DNA from: Burkholderiaceae bacterium
Lineage (GTDB): Bacteria > Pseudomonadota > Gammaproteobacteria > Burkholderiales > Burkholderiaceae_C
Length of the DNA: 43,641 nt
Direction: 5' to 3'
Assembly: GCA_017856435.1 (NCBI GenBank)
Contig: JAFMFB010000019.1
Span: forward strand, 1 to 43,641
The notes under the pieces are model-generated. The model was not told where the DNA came from, made no database searches, and worked only from the letters and a program-made list of their open reading frames with translations. Position 1 is the stretch's first letter. Each line of letters opens with the position of its first letter. Of the stretch, positions 26,128 through 34,335 are shown one piece after another. The position numbers and the translations under genes are program-made.

Positions 26128-27126
26128 ATGAAAAATTTTGCATTTGGCATCAAACGTCGTGCCGCTCTTGCCCTTGCCGCCCTGACGTTCAGCTTTACCG
26201 CCTCGGCCCAGGTGATTACACTGCACGGCGCCTCCCAGTTCAATGAGGACCATGCCTTCACCAAAACCATGGCCAAGTTCGAAGAACTGGTCAAAAAGTA
26301 TTACGGCAAGCCGATTAACTTTGTCATGCACAACAACAGCTCCCTGGGCCTGGAGAAAGATTATTTTGCCTATATGAACCAGGGCAAGGCTGTTGATTTT
26401 GCGGTGGTGTCGCCGGCCCATATGTCCACCTTCTCGCGCGCGGCCCCTTTTATCGATGCGCCATTTCTGTTTCGTGACCTTGACCATTGGAACAAGGTGC
26501 TCAATTCAGATGTGTTGAACCCGATCGCTGATGAAATTGCGCAGAAGGCCGAAGTCATGCTGATCGGCTATGCCGGCGGTGGCACCCGCAATATCTTTGT
26601 GAACAAGCCCATGCGCAACCTGACCGAGATGCGCGGCATGAAGGTCAGGGTTCAGGGTGCTCCGATTTGGAGCAAGACCTTTGCCGCCATTGGTCTGTCA
26701 CCCACCGTGATTGCTTACAACGAAGTCTACAACGCCATCCAGAACGGGGTGATTGCTGCTGGTGAAAACGAGGCGGCCGGTGTCGAGCAGATGAAGTTCT
26801 TTGAGGTGGCACCCAACCTGAGCATGACCCAGCATGCAATTACCGTGCGTCCCCTGTGTTTCTCCAAAAAGACTTTTGACAAGCTCCCAGCCGATTTGAA
26901 AGCGGCCATTGTCAAGGCTGGCAAGGAAGCAGGTGCCTATGGCCGGGAACTGGAGTCTTCACAGGACACTGCCAAGCTCGAGGCGTTGGAAAAGGCCGGA
27001 AAACTCAAGCGGATTGCCTTTACTGACCGTGCGCGCATGCAGCAGCTGGTGGATCCGATCATGGCCGCCTACGCCAAGGAAATTGGTGCGGATGCCATCC
27101 ACGCCAAGATCATGGCTATCAAATAA
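26128..27126 (+). CDS. TRAP transporter substrate-binding protein, DctP family (sugar-acid type)
   Basis: 332 aa. Sec signal peptide at about residues 1-27 (RAALALAALTFSFTASAQ). Family marks are MRGMKVRVQGAPIW, with the Arg that clamps the ligand carboxylate, and YNAIQNGVIAAGENEA. The first TRAP receptor is of a different branch. TRAP receptors of this branch in Comamonadaceae have been reported to bind hexuronates, which would suit Udh in this window; that is a suggestion, not a reading. It is followed by a stem-loop and then the permease genes. Confidence 0.92.
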   Translation: MKNFAFGIKRRAALALAALTFSFTASAQVITLHGASQFNEDHAFTKTMAKFEELVKKYYGKPINFVMHNNSSLGLEKDYFAYMNQGKAVDFAVVSPAHMSTFSRAAPFIDAPFLFRDLDHWNKVLNSDVLNPIADEIAQKAEVMLIGYAGGGTRNIFVNKPMRNLTEMRGMKVRVQGAPIWSKTFAAIGLSPTVIAYNEVYNAIQNGVIAAGENEAAGVEQMKFFEVAPNLSMTQHAITVRPLCFSKKTFDKLPADLKAAIVKAGKEAGAYGRELESSQDTAKLEALEKAGKLKRIAFTDRARMQQLVDPIMAAYAKEIGADAIHAKIMAIK

Positions 27127-27152
27127 AGCCTAGCCAATTTGCCTGAATCCAG

Positions 27153-27173
27153 GGCGGGAGCTTTCCCGCCTTT
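27153..27173 (+). terminator. stem-loop between second TRAP receptor and permease genes
   Basis: GGCGGGA, loop GCTT, TCCCGCC, followed by only three T, 26 bases after the receptor stop. A second possible stem pairs the G-run at 27180-27184 with CCCCC at 27193-27197, just before the small-permease start, and would hide the G-rich sequence from ribosomes. It is probably an attenuator or RNA-stabilising stem rather than a full terminator. Confidence 0.55.
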
Positions 27174-27197
27174 ACAGGGGGGGGCTAAATTTCCCCC

Positions 27198-27698
27198 TTG
27201 TACAAAAGTTTGTTCATGAAAAAAATGCTTGATCTGTTGCACCGCGGGCTGGTTGTATTGCTGGCCGCCACGGTGGGCATTCTGGTGTTGCCCGTCAGCT
27301 TGCAGATGCTGTCACGCTTCACCGAATTGATTCCTCCCTATATCTGGACGGAAGAGCTGTCGCGCTTTCTGCTGATCTGGATGATCATGCTGGGTGCCAT
27401 GGTCGGCGTGCGGGAAGGCACTCATTTTGATGTGGACCTGTGGCCTAGCCTGAGTGGCCGGGCCAATGCGTTGCTGCGCATCCTGTCCCAGCTTTTTGTT
27501 CTGGTGTTTGCCTTGGTCTATGTGATCTGGGGTGTTGAGTTCCTGCGCTTTGGCTGGAACCAGCACTCCGAACTGGCCGACCTGCCCATGCTCTATATCT
27601 TCATCGCCTGGCCGATCACCGGCTTGGTCTGGATTCTTTTTCTGGGCGAATCCTTTCAAGCCAATCTGAAACTGTTTTTGTACAAGGATACCCAATGA
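27198..27698 (+). CDS. TRAP transporter small permease (DctQ)
   Basis: 166 aa if it starts at TTG 27198; an ATG at 27216 (MKKMLDLLHRGL) is the more natural start and gives 160 aa. Neither has a well-placed ribosome site. Four membrane segments; YIWTEELSRFLLIWMIMLGA and REGTHFDVD are classical DctQ features. It works with the following large permease, whose ATG overlaps its stop by four bases. Confidence 0.9.
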   Translation: MYKSLFMKKMLDLLHRGLVVLLAATVGILVLPVSLQMLSRFTELIPPYIWTEELSRFLLIWMIMLGAMVGVREGTHFDVDLWPSLSGRANALLRILSQLFVLVFALVYVIWGVEFLRFGWNQHSELADLPMLYIFIAWPITGLVWILFLGESFQANLKLFLYKDTQ

Positions 27699-29014
27699 CA
27701 GAGGTTGCCTTCACGCCGGGCACTGCTGCTTTGGTGCTGTTCGGAAGTTTCTTCCTGATGCTCGTGCTGCGCGTTCCCGTGGCGTTTGCGTTGGGGCTGG
27801 CGTGCATGCCGCCGCTATTCTTCGAGCCCCGGCTCTCGCCCCTGGTGATCTTCAACGAAGGTTTCAAGGCTTACAACTCCTTCATTTTGCTGGCGGTGCC
27901 TTTTTTCCTGCTCACCGCCAATCTGATGAATATTGGTGGCGTCAGTGACCGCTTGATCCGCCTGTCGCGTGCCATGGTGGGCACGCTGCCGGGCGCGCTG
28001 GCGCAGGTCAACGTGGTGTTGTCGGTGTTCTTTGCCGGAATTTCAGGCTCCTCAACGGCTGACGCCGCCAGCCAGGGCAAGCTGTTTATCGATGCCCAGG
28101 TGAAGGAAGGTTACGACAAGTCCTTCTCCATTGCCATTACGGCTGTTTCTGCGGTATTGGGCGTGATCATTCCGCCGTCCATCCTGATGGTGGTGTGGGG
28201 CGGAGTCATCTCCACCTCGATCGGCGCCATGTACCTGGCCGGCATCATCCCTGGTCTTCTGATCGCGCTGGCGCAGATGGTGACCGTGCATGTCTATGCC
28301 ACACGGCGCAAGTACCCGGTCTATCCCCGCTCAAGCCTGAAGGAATTCCTCACCGCTGGCATCGCGTCGATTCCCGCCTTGATGACGCCCTTCATCATCG
28401 TCGGCGGTATTTTGCTGGGCTGGTTTACACCCACTGAATCGGCCGCTGTAGCTGTCATTTACGCTGCCGTGCTATCCATCTTCTTCTACCGTGAGATGGA
28501 CCTGAAGCACCTGGGTCAGGCGCTGATTGACACTGGCAAGCTGTCGGCCGTCACTCTGTTTTGTATCGGCACCGCCTCGGCCTTTGGCTGGATGCTGGCC
28601 TATTACAAGATCCCGCAGACCCTGCTGGCCAATGTGACCACCTGGGGGCTGGATGCCACAGGGGTTGGTCTGTTGATTGCTGTTGTGTTTCTGGTAGCGG
28701 GCACCTTCCTCGACGCGATCCCGGCCATCATCATCATCGGCACCACGCTGGCCCCACTGGCCGCCAGCGTGGACATGCACCCGATCCAGTTTGCCATCAT
28801 TGGGATTGTTTCGCTGGCGTTTGGCCTGGTCACGCCGCCTTATGGGCTTTGTCTGCTGATCTCCTGCGCCATCGCCGAGGTCAAGCTGTCGTATGCCATC
28901 AAGGACACCATGATCATGTTGATTCCCATGTTGCTGGTGCTGGTGGGGCTGATCTTCATTCCCGAGATCGCGTTGTTCCTGCCCAAACTGATTTCGCCCG
29001 AGCTGGTCAAATAG
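27695..29014 (+). CDS. TRAP transporter large permease (DctM)
   Basis: 439 aa, normal length, many membrane helices. VNVVLSVFFAGISGSSTADA, VLGVIIPPSIL, GGILLGWFTPTESAAVAV and FGLVTPPYGLC are signature stretches of the sodium-dependent transport subunit. It lacks the long acidic tail of the first large permease. It is the last gene of the second TRAP operon; 71 bases separate it from the convergent cupin gene. Confidence 0.94.
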   Translation: MTEVAFTPGTAALVLFGSFFLMLVLRVPVAFALGLACMPPLFFEPRLSPLVIFNEGFKAYNSFILLAVPFFLLTANLMNIGGVSDRLIRLSRAMVGTLPGALAQVNVVLSVFFAGISGSSTADAASQGKLFIDAQVKEGYDKSFSIAITAVSAVLGVIIPPSILMVVWGGVISTSIGAMYLAGIIPGLLIALAQMVTVHVYATRRKYPVYPRSSLKEFLTAGIASIPALMTPFIIVGGILLGWFTPTESAAVAVIYAAVLSIFFYREMDLKHLGQALIDTGKLSAVTLFCIGTASAFGWMLAYYKIPQTLLANVTTWGLDATGVGLLIAVVFLVAGTFLDAIPAIIIIGTTLAPLAASVDMHPIQFAIIGIVSLAFGLVTPPYGLCLLISCAIAEVKLSYAIKDTMIMLIPMLLVLVGLIFIPEIALFLPKLISPELVK

Positions 29015-29085
29015 GGCCAAGGCCTAGGGCTAAGCGCCCAAGGCCGGTTCCCAGGCCGCACAGGCTCATAAGACTTTAAGCTTTC

Positions 29086-29469
29086 CTAGTCCCGCACAAA
29101 CAGCGTGACAAGCGCTTGGTCACCGACCTGACGGCTCCAGTGGCCGTGGAGTTTTTCATCAAAGGTGGCGCCTTCGGGCAGGGTGTCGGCCGAGTAGAAA
29201 TGCTTGCCGGGGGCGAAGACGCGCGAGCTGCCGTCCTGCAGGCCGATTTCCATTTGTCCCTGAAGAATGAACACCCATTGGGGCTTGGGGGTGCAGTGAA
29301 ATTGGCTGCGAAAACCCACCGGGCTCTCACGAAGCTGATAGCCGCCGCTGGGAAACACCGAAGAAAATCGAGCCTGGGGCGTGCCTTCACTCAGGGCCAC
29401 GCTTTCCTCCCGAAAGCGGGCACGGCCATCGGTGTCGGTAAAGAGAATGACTTTGGTGAAGCTTGTCAT
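29086..29469 (-). CDS. small cupin-fold protein
   Basis: 127 aa from ATG 29469, chosen because AGGA lies eight bases upstream and the longer frame adds an unlikely leader. CTPKPQWVFILQGQMEIGLQ and FAPGKHFYSAD outline the two conserved cupin motifs, though the metal His pattern is incomplete. It is the last gene of the minus-strand ABC/Idn operon, 34 bases after the idonate dehydrogenase stop. It could be a sugar-acid isomerase or binding protein; no function is proven. Confidence 0.75.
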   Translation of the reverse strand: MTSFTKVILFTDTDGRARFREESVALSEGTPQARFSSVFPSGGYQLRESPVGFRSQFHCTPKPQWVFILQGQMEIGLQDGSSRVFAPGKHFYSADTLPEGATFDEKLHGHWSRQVGDQALVTLFVRD

Positions 29470-29503
29470 GCGTTTATTCCTGTTGCAAAGCGTCGATGGG
29501 ATG

Positions 29504-30556
29504 TCAAAGCGCGGCAGACTCGACCCCAAAGTCAAGTTGCACTTTCATGGCCCTGGTTTTGTCGCCGGCCAATTCGAAGGCCTGAGCCGCGTCCCTCATC
29601 GTCACCACATGCGAGATGACAGGCCGTAGATCGACCAGATTTTCATTGATGAATTGCACCGCGACGGCAAATTCCGGATGGAAGCGGAAAGTGCCGCGCA
29701 ACTCAATCTCCTTGGCGACCAATTGGGTCAGGGGGATCTGGATATCGCCCCCCATGCCAACGCTGACGATGACGCCGCGCGGGGCCACCACATCCAGCCC
29801 GGTGCGCAGGGCGCGTTCGCTGCCCGAGGCTTCGAACATGAAGTCAAATTGTCCCTTGTCGCGTGCATAGGGAGCCAGTGCATCGGGTTGGTTGGCCAGG
29901 TTGTAGGTTTCATCGGCACCCATGGCCCGCGCACAGGCCAGCGCGGTATCACTCAGATCAGCGGCCACGATGCGCGCGGCACCTGCGCGCCGCAGGCCAG
30001 CGATCAGCATGGCCCCGATCGGGCCGCTACCGGTCACCAGCACCTGTTTGCCAAAGACGCCGCCAGCGCGGTTGATCGCATGCAGGCCAACCGAAAGGGG
30101 CTCGGCCAGGGCTGCGATGGCCAGACTTACGCCGTCGGCCAAGGGATGGGCCTGATGCGATTCAATGACCATCCTTTCACGAAATGCCCCCTGGATATGG
30201 GGAAAGCGCATTGCGCTGCCATAAAAGCGCATGTCCAGGCACTGATTGTGCTGACCTTGCTGACAATAGCGGCATTGGAAACAGGGTCGGGACGGAGAAA
30301 TTGCCACCCGCTGCCCAAGGCTGAAACCTTTGACGCCTTCGCCGAGGGCAGACACCACGCCTGAGACCTCATGGCCCAGGGCCATCGGTTCCTTGAGGCG
30401 AACCGTGCCGAATCCTCCATGCTGAAAATAGTGGAGATCCGAGCCGCAGATCCCACCAAAGGCCACTCGTACCTGGAGCTGACCGGGGCCGGGTAGTTCT
30501 TCGGGCAGGGTGTCGATGCGCAAATCCTTGGGCGCATGGCAAATAACGGCTTTCAT
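29504..30556 (-). CDS. idnD: L-idonate 5-dehydrogenase (zinc alcohol dehydrogenase family)
   Basis: 350 aa. Catalytic zinc ligands Cys37 and His62-Glu63 (GGICGSD, ALGHEVSG) are present, with the structural zinc cysteines at 92, 95, 98 and 106 and the NAD(P) motif VTGSGPIGAM. RFYGSAMRFPHIQGAFRE is characteristic of IdnD. It oxidises L-idonate to 5-keto-D-gluconate. The IdnO-like reductase gene lies 19 bases upstream, which completes the idonate-to-gluconate pair. Confidence 0.88.
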   Translation of the reverse strand: MKAVICHAPKDLRIDTLPEELPGPGQLQVRVAFGGICGSDLHYFQHGGFGTVRLKEPMALGHEVSGVVSALGEGVKGFSLGQRVAISPSRPCFQCRYCQQGQHNQCLDMRFYGSAMRFPHIQGAFRERMVIESHQAHPLADGVSLAIAALAEPLSVGLHAINRAGGVFGKQVLVTGSGPIGAMLIAGLRRAGAARIVAADLSDTALACARAMGADETYNLANQPDALAPYARDKGQFDFMFEASGSERALRTGLDVVAPRGVIVSVGMGGDIQIPLTQLVAKEIELRGTFRFHPEFAVAVQFINENLVDLRPVISHVVTMRDAAQAFELAGDKTRAMKVQLDFGVESAAL

Positions 30557-30575
30557 TCAGGGACCTCCGTGTTGC

Positions 30576-31346
30576 TCACAGGGTGGCGGTAACGCCACCA
30601 TCGACATACAGGATATGGCCGTTGACGAAGTTTGCGGCATCGCTGGCCAGGAATACGGCGGCACCCATCAGGTCCTCAACCTCGCCCCAGCGACGAGAAG
30701 GGGTTCTAGCGATGAGCCAGTTCGAGAAAGTCGGATCATCGACCAGCGCCTGGGTCAGTTCAGTTTTGATATAGCCCGGACCGATGCCATTGACGTTGAT
30801 GCCATGCGGTGACAGGTCGGTTGCCATGGCCTTGGTCAGCATCTTGAGGGCACCCTTGGTCGCGGTGTAGGGCGCTGTGGTCGGACGCGCCAGCTCACTC
30901 ATAACCGAGCAGATGTTGATGATGCGGCCACGCTTGCGTGTGAGCATATGGCGCGAAACAGCCTGGCCCACATAAAAAATGCTGTCCAGATTGGTGCTCA
31001 TCACCTCACGCCATTGCTCACGCTGCAAATCCTGAAAGGGGGCACGGCGGGTAATTCCGGCATTGTTGATCAGGATGTCGATCGCGCCTATCTCGCGTTC
31101 AATTGCATCCACCGCAGTGGCGGCGTTATCGGCGTCGGTGACATCGAATGCACGGGCTTGTACGGCCAGCCCTTCGCTGGTCAACTGAGCGCGGGTGGCT
31201 TCGAGCTTGTGTCGATCTCGGCCGTTGAGAATGACCGAGGCGCCGGCTTGGGCCAGACCACGGGCCAGAGCCTTGCCGATGCCAGCGGAAGATCCGGTAA
31301 CCAGGGCGATGCGGCCATCCAGGCGAAAGGTATTTGCATTGATCAT
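30576..31346 (-). CDS. idnO: short-chain dehydrogenase, gluconate 5-dehydrogenase-like (IdnO)
   Basis: 256 aa from MINANTFRLDGRIALV; the open frame upstream overlaps the ABC ATPase gene and is not used. TGSSAGIG, NNAGITRR, NICSVMSE and the YTATK catalytic pair fit an SDR; the length and HGINVNGIGPGYIKTEL fit 5-keto-D-gluconate reductase. It would reduce 5-keto-D-gluconate to D-gluconate. It lies between the ABC ATPase gene (10 bases) and idnD (19 bases) in one operon. Confidence 0.86.
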   Translation of the reverse strand: MINANTFRLDGRIALVTGSSAGIGKALARGLAQAGASVILNGRDRHKLEATRAQLTSEGLAVQARAFDVTDADNAATAVDAIEREIGAIDILINNAGITRRAPFQDLQREQWREVMSTNLDSIFYVGQAVSRHMLTRKRGRIINICSVMSELARPTTAPYTATKGALKMLTKAMATDLSPHGINVNGIGPGYIKTELTQALVDDPTFSNWLIARTPSRRWGEVEDLMGAAVFLASDAANFVNGHILYVDGGVTATL

Positions 31347-31356
31347 GTTGTTCCGT

Positions 31357-32424
31357 TCATTCGAGCCGCTGCCCGGTGCTGCTGCTAAATACATGGGCCT
31401 TGCTGCCGTCAATGGCCAGATGGACCGTGTCATCCGGGCGGGCACTGGTGCGGCCATGCATCACCAGCGTGAACGGGACCTCTCCGACCTGAAGCAGCAA
31501 CTCAGTTTCAGCGCCAGTCGGCTCGACCACCACCACCTTGGCGGGGACCCCTTGGCCGTTGTCCGACAGCGAAATATCACCCGGACGGATCCCATAATGA
31601 ACAGCCTGTCCGGGGGTGCCGGTCACGCCGGCCACCGGCCAGCGTTGGCCCTGAGCGTGCACAGACAGTTGATTACCCTCAATCTGCAGGGTGCCAGCCA
31701 GCACATTCATGGCGGGTGAGCCGATGAACTGGGCAACAAACAGGTTGCCCGGGCGGTCGTACAGCTCCAGCGGGGTGCCGATCTGCTCGATGCGGCCTTC
31801 ATTCATGACCACAATGCGGTCGGCCATGGTCATGGCCTCGATCTGGTCGTGCGTCACATAGACGGTAGTAGTTTTGAGTCGTTGGTGCAGAGCCTTGATC
31901 TCGGCGCGCATGGCCACCCGCAACTTGGCATCAAGGTTGGACAGGGGCTCATCGAACAGGAAGACCTTGGGGTCGCGCACGATCGCCCGGCCCATGGCCA
32001 CGCGCTGGCGCTGTCCCCCGGAGAGCTCACGCGGATAGCGATCCAGCAGGGTGTCAAGATTCAGGATACGGGCGGCATTGTTGACACGCTCGTTGATCAG
32101 GGATTTGTCAGCCTTGCGCAGCTTGAGGCTAAAGCCCATGTTGTCGCGCACGGTCATGTGGGGATAGAGCGCATAGCTTTGAAACACCATGGCGATGTCG
32201 CGCTCTTTGGCCTCGACTTCGTTGACCACGCGGCCATCGATTTTGAGCAGGCCGTCGGAAATTTCCTCAAGCCCGGCCAACATCCGAAGCAGGGTGGATT
32301 TGCCGCAACCCGAGGGTCCGACCAGAACGACAAATTCACCATCGGTAATGTCAAAGCTGATGCCGTGGAGAATCTCTATCTTGCCAAAGCGCTTGACAAT
32401 ATTGCTGAAGGAGACGGAAGCCAT
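31357..32424 (-). CDS. ABC transporter ATP-binding protein (MalK/UgpC type)
   Basis: 355 aa. Walker A GPSGCGKST, signature LSGGQRQR, Walker B VFLFDEPLSNLDAKL and the switch His in YVTHDQIEAMT are complete. Residues about 240-355 form the TOBE/OB regulatory domain (NVLAGTLQIEGN, VHYGIRPGDI). It drives the sugar-type importer whose two permeases and receptor lie upstream on the same strand. It is followed directly by the idonate genes, so the imported solute is probably a sugar acid. Confidence 0.95.
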   Translation of the reverse strand: MASVSFSNIVKRFGKIEILHGISFDITDGEFVVLVGPSGCGKSTLLRMLAGLEEISDGLLKIDGRVVNEVEAKERDIAMVFQSYALYPHMTVRDNMGFSLKLRKADKSLINERVNNAARILNLDTLLDRYPRELSGGQRQRVAMGRAIVRDPKVFLFDEPLSNLDAKLRVAMRAEIKALHQRLKTTTVYVTHDQIEAMTMADRIVVMNEGRIEQIGTPLELYDRPGNLFVAQFIGSPAMNVLAGTLQIEGNQLSVHAQGQRWPVAGVTGTPGQAVHYGIRPGDISLSDNGQGVPAKVVVVEPTGAETELLLQVGEVPFTLVMHGRTSARPDDTVHLAIDGSKAHVFSSSTGQRLE

Positions 32425-32445
32425 AAGTTGATACTTTCGGGTAAG

Positions 32446-33306
32446 TCAGGACTTCACCGCCCCGGCGGTAAGGCCAGAGACCATGTAGCGCTTGAAGACA
32501 TAGTAGATGGCGGCGGGCGGCAGGGCATAGACGAGCCCGGTGGCCATCAGCAGTTCCCAGGGCGAATCATCGGCCTGCAAAAAATTGCCCATGCCCACTG
32601 CCACCGTGACGCTGCTGTCCTTGGAGAGAAGCAAGAAGGCGTACAGGTATTCATTCCAGGCCAGCAACAGGGCGTAAGTGCCGACCGCGACCAGCGAGGG
32701 CACCATCAATGGCAGATAAACCATGCGAAACAGTTGCAGGGGTGATGCGCCATCAATACGGGCCGCCTCGTCCAGTTCGAGTGGCAGCTTGTCAGAAGCC
32801 TGTTTGAGCACCCAGATGCAGTAGGGTGAGGCAATGGTGACCATGGCCAGGATCAGCGCCCACTGGTTGTTCAGCAGTCCGTAGCTGCCCATGGCTTTGT
32901 ACATGGGCACGGCCAGGAACGCCGCCGGGATGAAATAAGTCAGCAGGGCCAGATTCATGACGGTACGCCCCCCGGTGACCCGCAGTCGGCTGATGGCAAA
33001 AGCAGCCGCTGTGGCGATCAGCAATGTGAGAATTCCGACCGTCAGGGCAATCAGCAGGGAATTACCCATCTGCACCCAGAAGTGATCCAGGTAAAAATGC
33101 TTTTGTCCAAACAGCAGTTGGAAATTCTGCAGGGTTGGTTCCTTGGGCCATAAACGGCCGGAAGTGGCCGAGTCCTTGCTGGAGATGGCAAACAGGATCA
33201 TGTGATAGACCGGAATAACGGTCCACAGGAATACCGGAATGCCAATCAGCAACAGCTTGGCCTCGGTAGTCACCGACTTGAGAGTGAGGCGCCTTTTCTG
33301 GCTCAT
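32446..33306 (-). CDS. ABC transporter permease (MalG type)
   Basis: 286 aa with six membrane helices. The coupling loop reads LDEAARIDGASPLQLFRMVYLPLMVPS, the EAA motif that docks on the ATPase. It belongs to the carbohydrate-uptake-1 group. It is 21 bases upstream of the ATPase gene. Confidence 0.94.
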   Translation of the reverse strand: MSQKRRLTLKSVTTEAKLLLIGIPVFLWTVIPVYHMILFAISSKDSATSGRLWPKEPTLQNFQLLFGQKHFYLDHFWVQMGNSLLIALTVGILTLLIATAAAFAISRLRVTGGRTVMNLALLTYFIPAAFLAVPMYKAMGSYGLLNNQWALILAMVTIASPYCIWVLKQASDKLPLELDEAARIDGASPLQLFRMVYLPLMVPSLVAVGTYALLLAWNEYLYAFLLLSKDSSVTVAVGMGNFLQADDSPWELLMATGLVYALPPAAIYYVFKRYMVSGLTAGAVKS

Positions 33307-33388
33307 GACTTCTCCTCAGGGGTGACGGGCCAGAAGGCGAAATCAAGGCCAGCGACCTGGGAGGAGACAGGGCGATTTGCTGCAGGGA

Positions 33389-34261
33389 TCATTTGGACAA
33401 TCGCTTCATCATGAAAAATACCAGGGGCAATACCATAGGCAGCGCCACCACAATGGTTGCCATCGCCTGATCCACCAGGTCCAGTCGCAGGTAACGAATC
33501 CCCAGCGTGGCCAGCACATGGGTCATGTCCGCAGGCCCGCCGCCAGTGAGAAGGTAGACGCTGTTGAAGTCCCCCAGCGTCCAGATTGCCGACAGGATGG
33601 TCGATGTGAGATACAGCGTTCGCATCGAGGGCCAGGTGATGTAGCGAAATTTTTGCCACTTTGAGGCGCCGTCCACTGAGGCGGCTTCATATTGTTCGGT
33701 GGGAATGGCCAGACGTCCGGCAATCAGGATCAAGGTCCAGAATGGCAGAGATTTCCAGATGTGCATCAGCATTGACAGGGACAGCGCCAGAGTCGGGTCA
33801 TTCAACCAATTGGGGCCATCCAGGCCGGTAAAACGAAAAATCTGAGAATTGATGACACCCCATTCCGGGTTGAACATGAAGCGTACCGAGAGGATGGTGG
33901 GGATGGAGGGAACGGCCCAGGGCAGGATGAACAGCAGCGACAGCCCCTTGATCCACCAGCGGGTCTGAATGAAGAAGCCCGACAGAAACAGGGCGACAAG
34001 CATCTTCAGATTGATTGCCACCACCAAAAAAATAACTGTATTGGCCAGGGTTCGAAAGAAGATCGGATCGGCCAACAGTTGTTCATAGCTGCTGGGATGA
34101 CGCGCGAGCCACAGACCGTAACCTACCGGGTAGATCACAAAGATCAGAAAAATCAGCAGGTAGGGGGTGACGAGTACCCGCCCCCAGAATTCCCAGGTGT
34201 TGCGGCGCGGGCCAGGCGACAGGTTGGGGCCCTGCAAGGTGACTGACTCGGACATTTGCAA
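33389..34261 (-). CDS. ABC transporter permease (MalF type)
   Basis: 290 aa, six membrane helices after a short cytoplasmic N-terminus. The EAA motif is EQYEAASVDGASKWQKFRYITWPSM. Partner of the MalG-type permease; 82 bases lie between the two genes, with no gene in them. A strong terminator stands between this gene and the receptor gene upstream. Confidence 0.94.
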   Translation of the reverse strand: MQMSESVTLQGPNLSPGPRRNTWEFWGRVLVTPYLLIFLIFVIYPVGYGLWLARHPSSYEQLLADPIFFRTLANTVIFLVVAINLKMLVALFLSGFFIQTRWWIKGLSLLFILPWAVPSIPTILSVRFMFNPEWGVINSQIFRFTGLDGPNWLNDPTLALSLSMLMHIWKSLPFWTLILIAGRLAIPTEQYEAASVDGASKWQKFRYITWPSMRTLYLTSTILSAIWTLGDFNSVYLLTGGGPADMTHVLATLGIRYLRLDLVDQAMATIVVALPMVLPLVFFMMKRLSK

Positions 34262-34277
34262 ATGAGCTCAGGTAGTG

Positions 34278-34314
34278 AAAAAAAACGCCGCCGGCCTGTC
34301 AGACTCGGCGGCGT
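34278..34314 (-). terminator. strong terminator between ABC receptor and permease genes
   Basis: On the minus strand: ACGCCGCCG, a loop, CGGCGGCGT, then eight T. It begins 22 bases after the receptor stop and precedes the permease start. It must act as a partial terminator, since the permeases have no other obvious promoter, and would give far more receptor than membrane subunits. Confidence 0.9.
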
Positions 34315-34335
34315 CCGTCGCGTGCCTGGCGAAAA

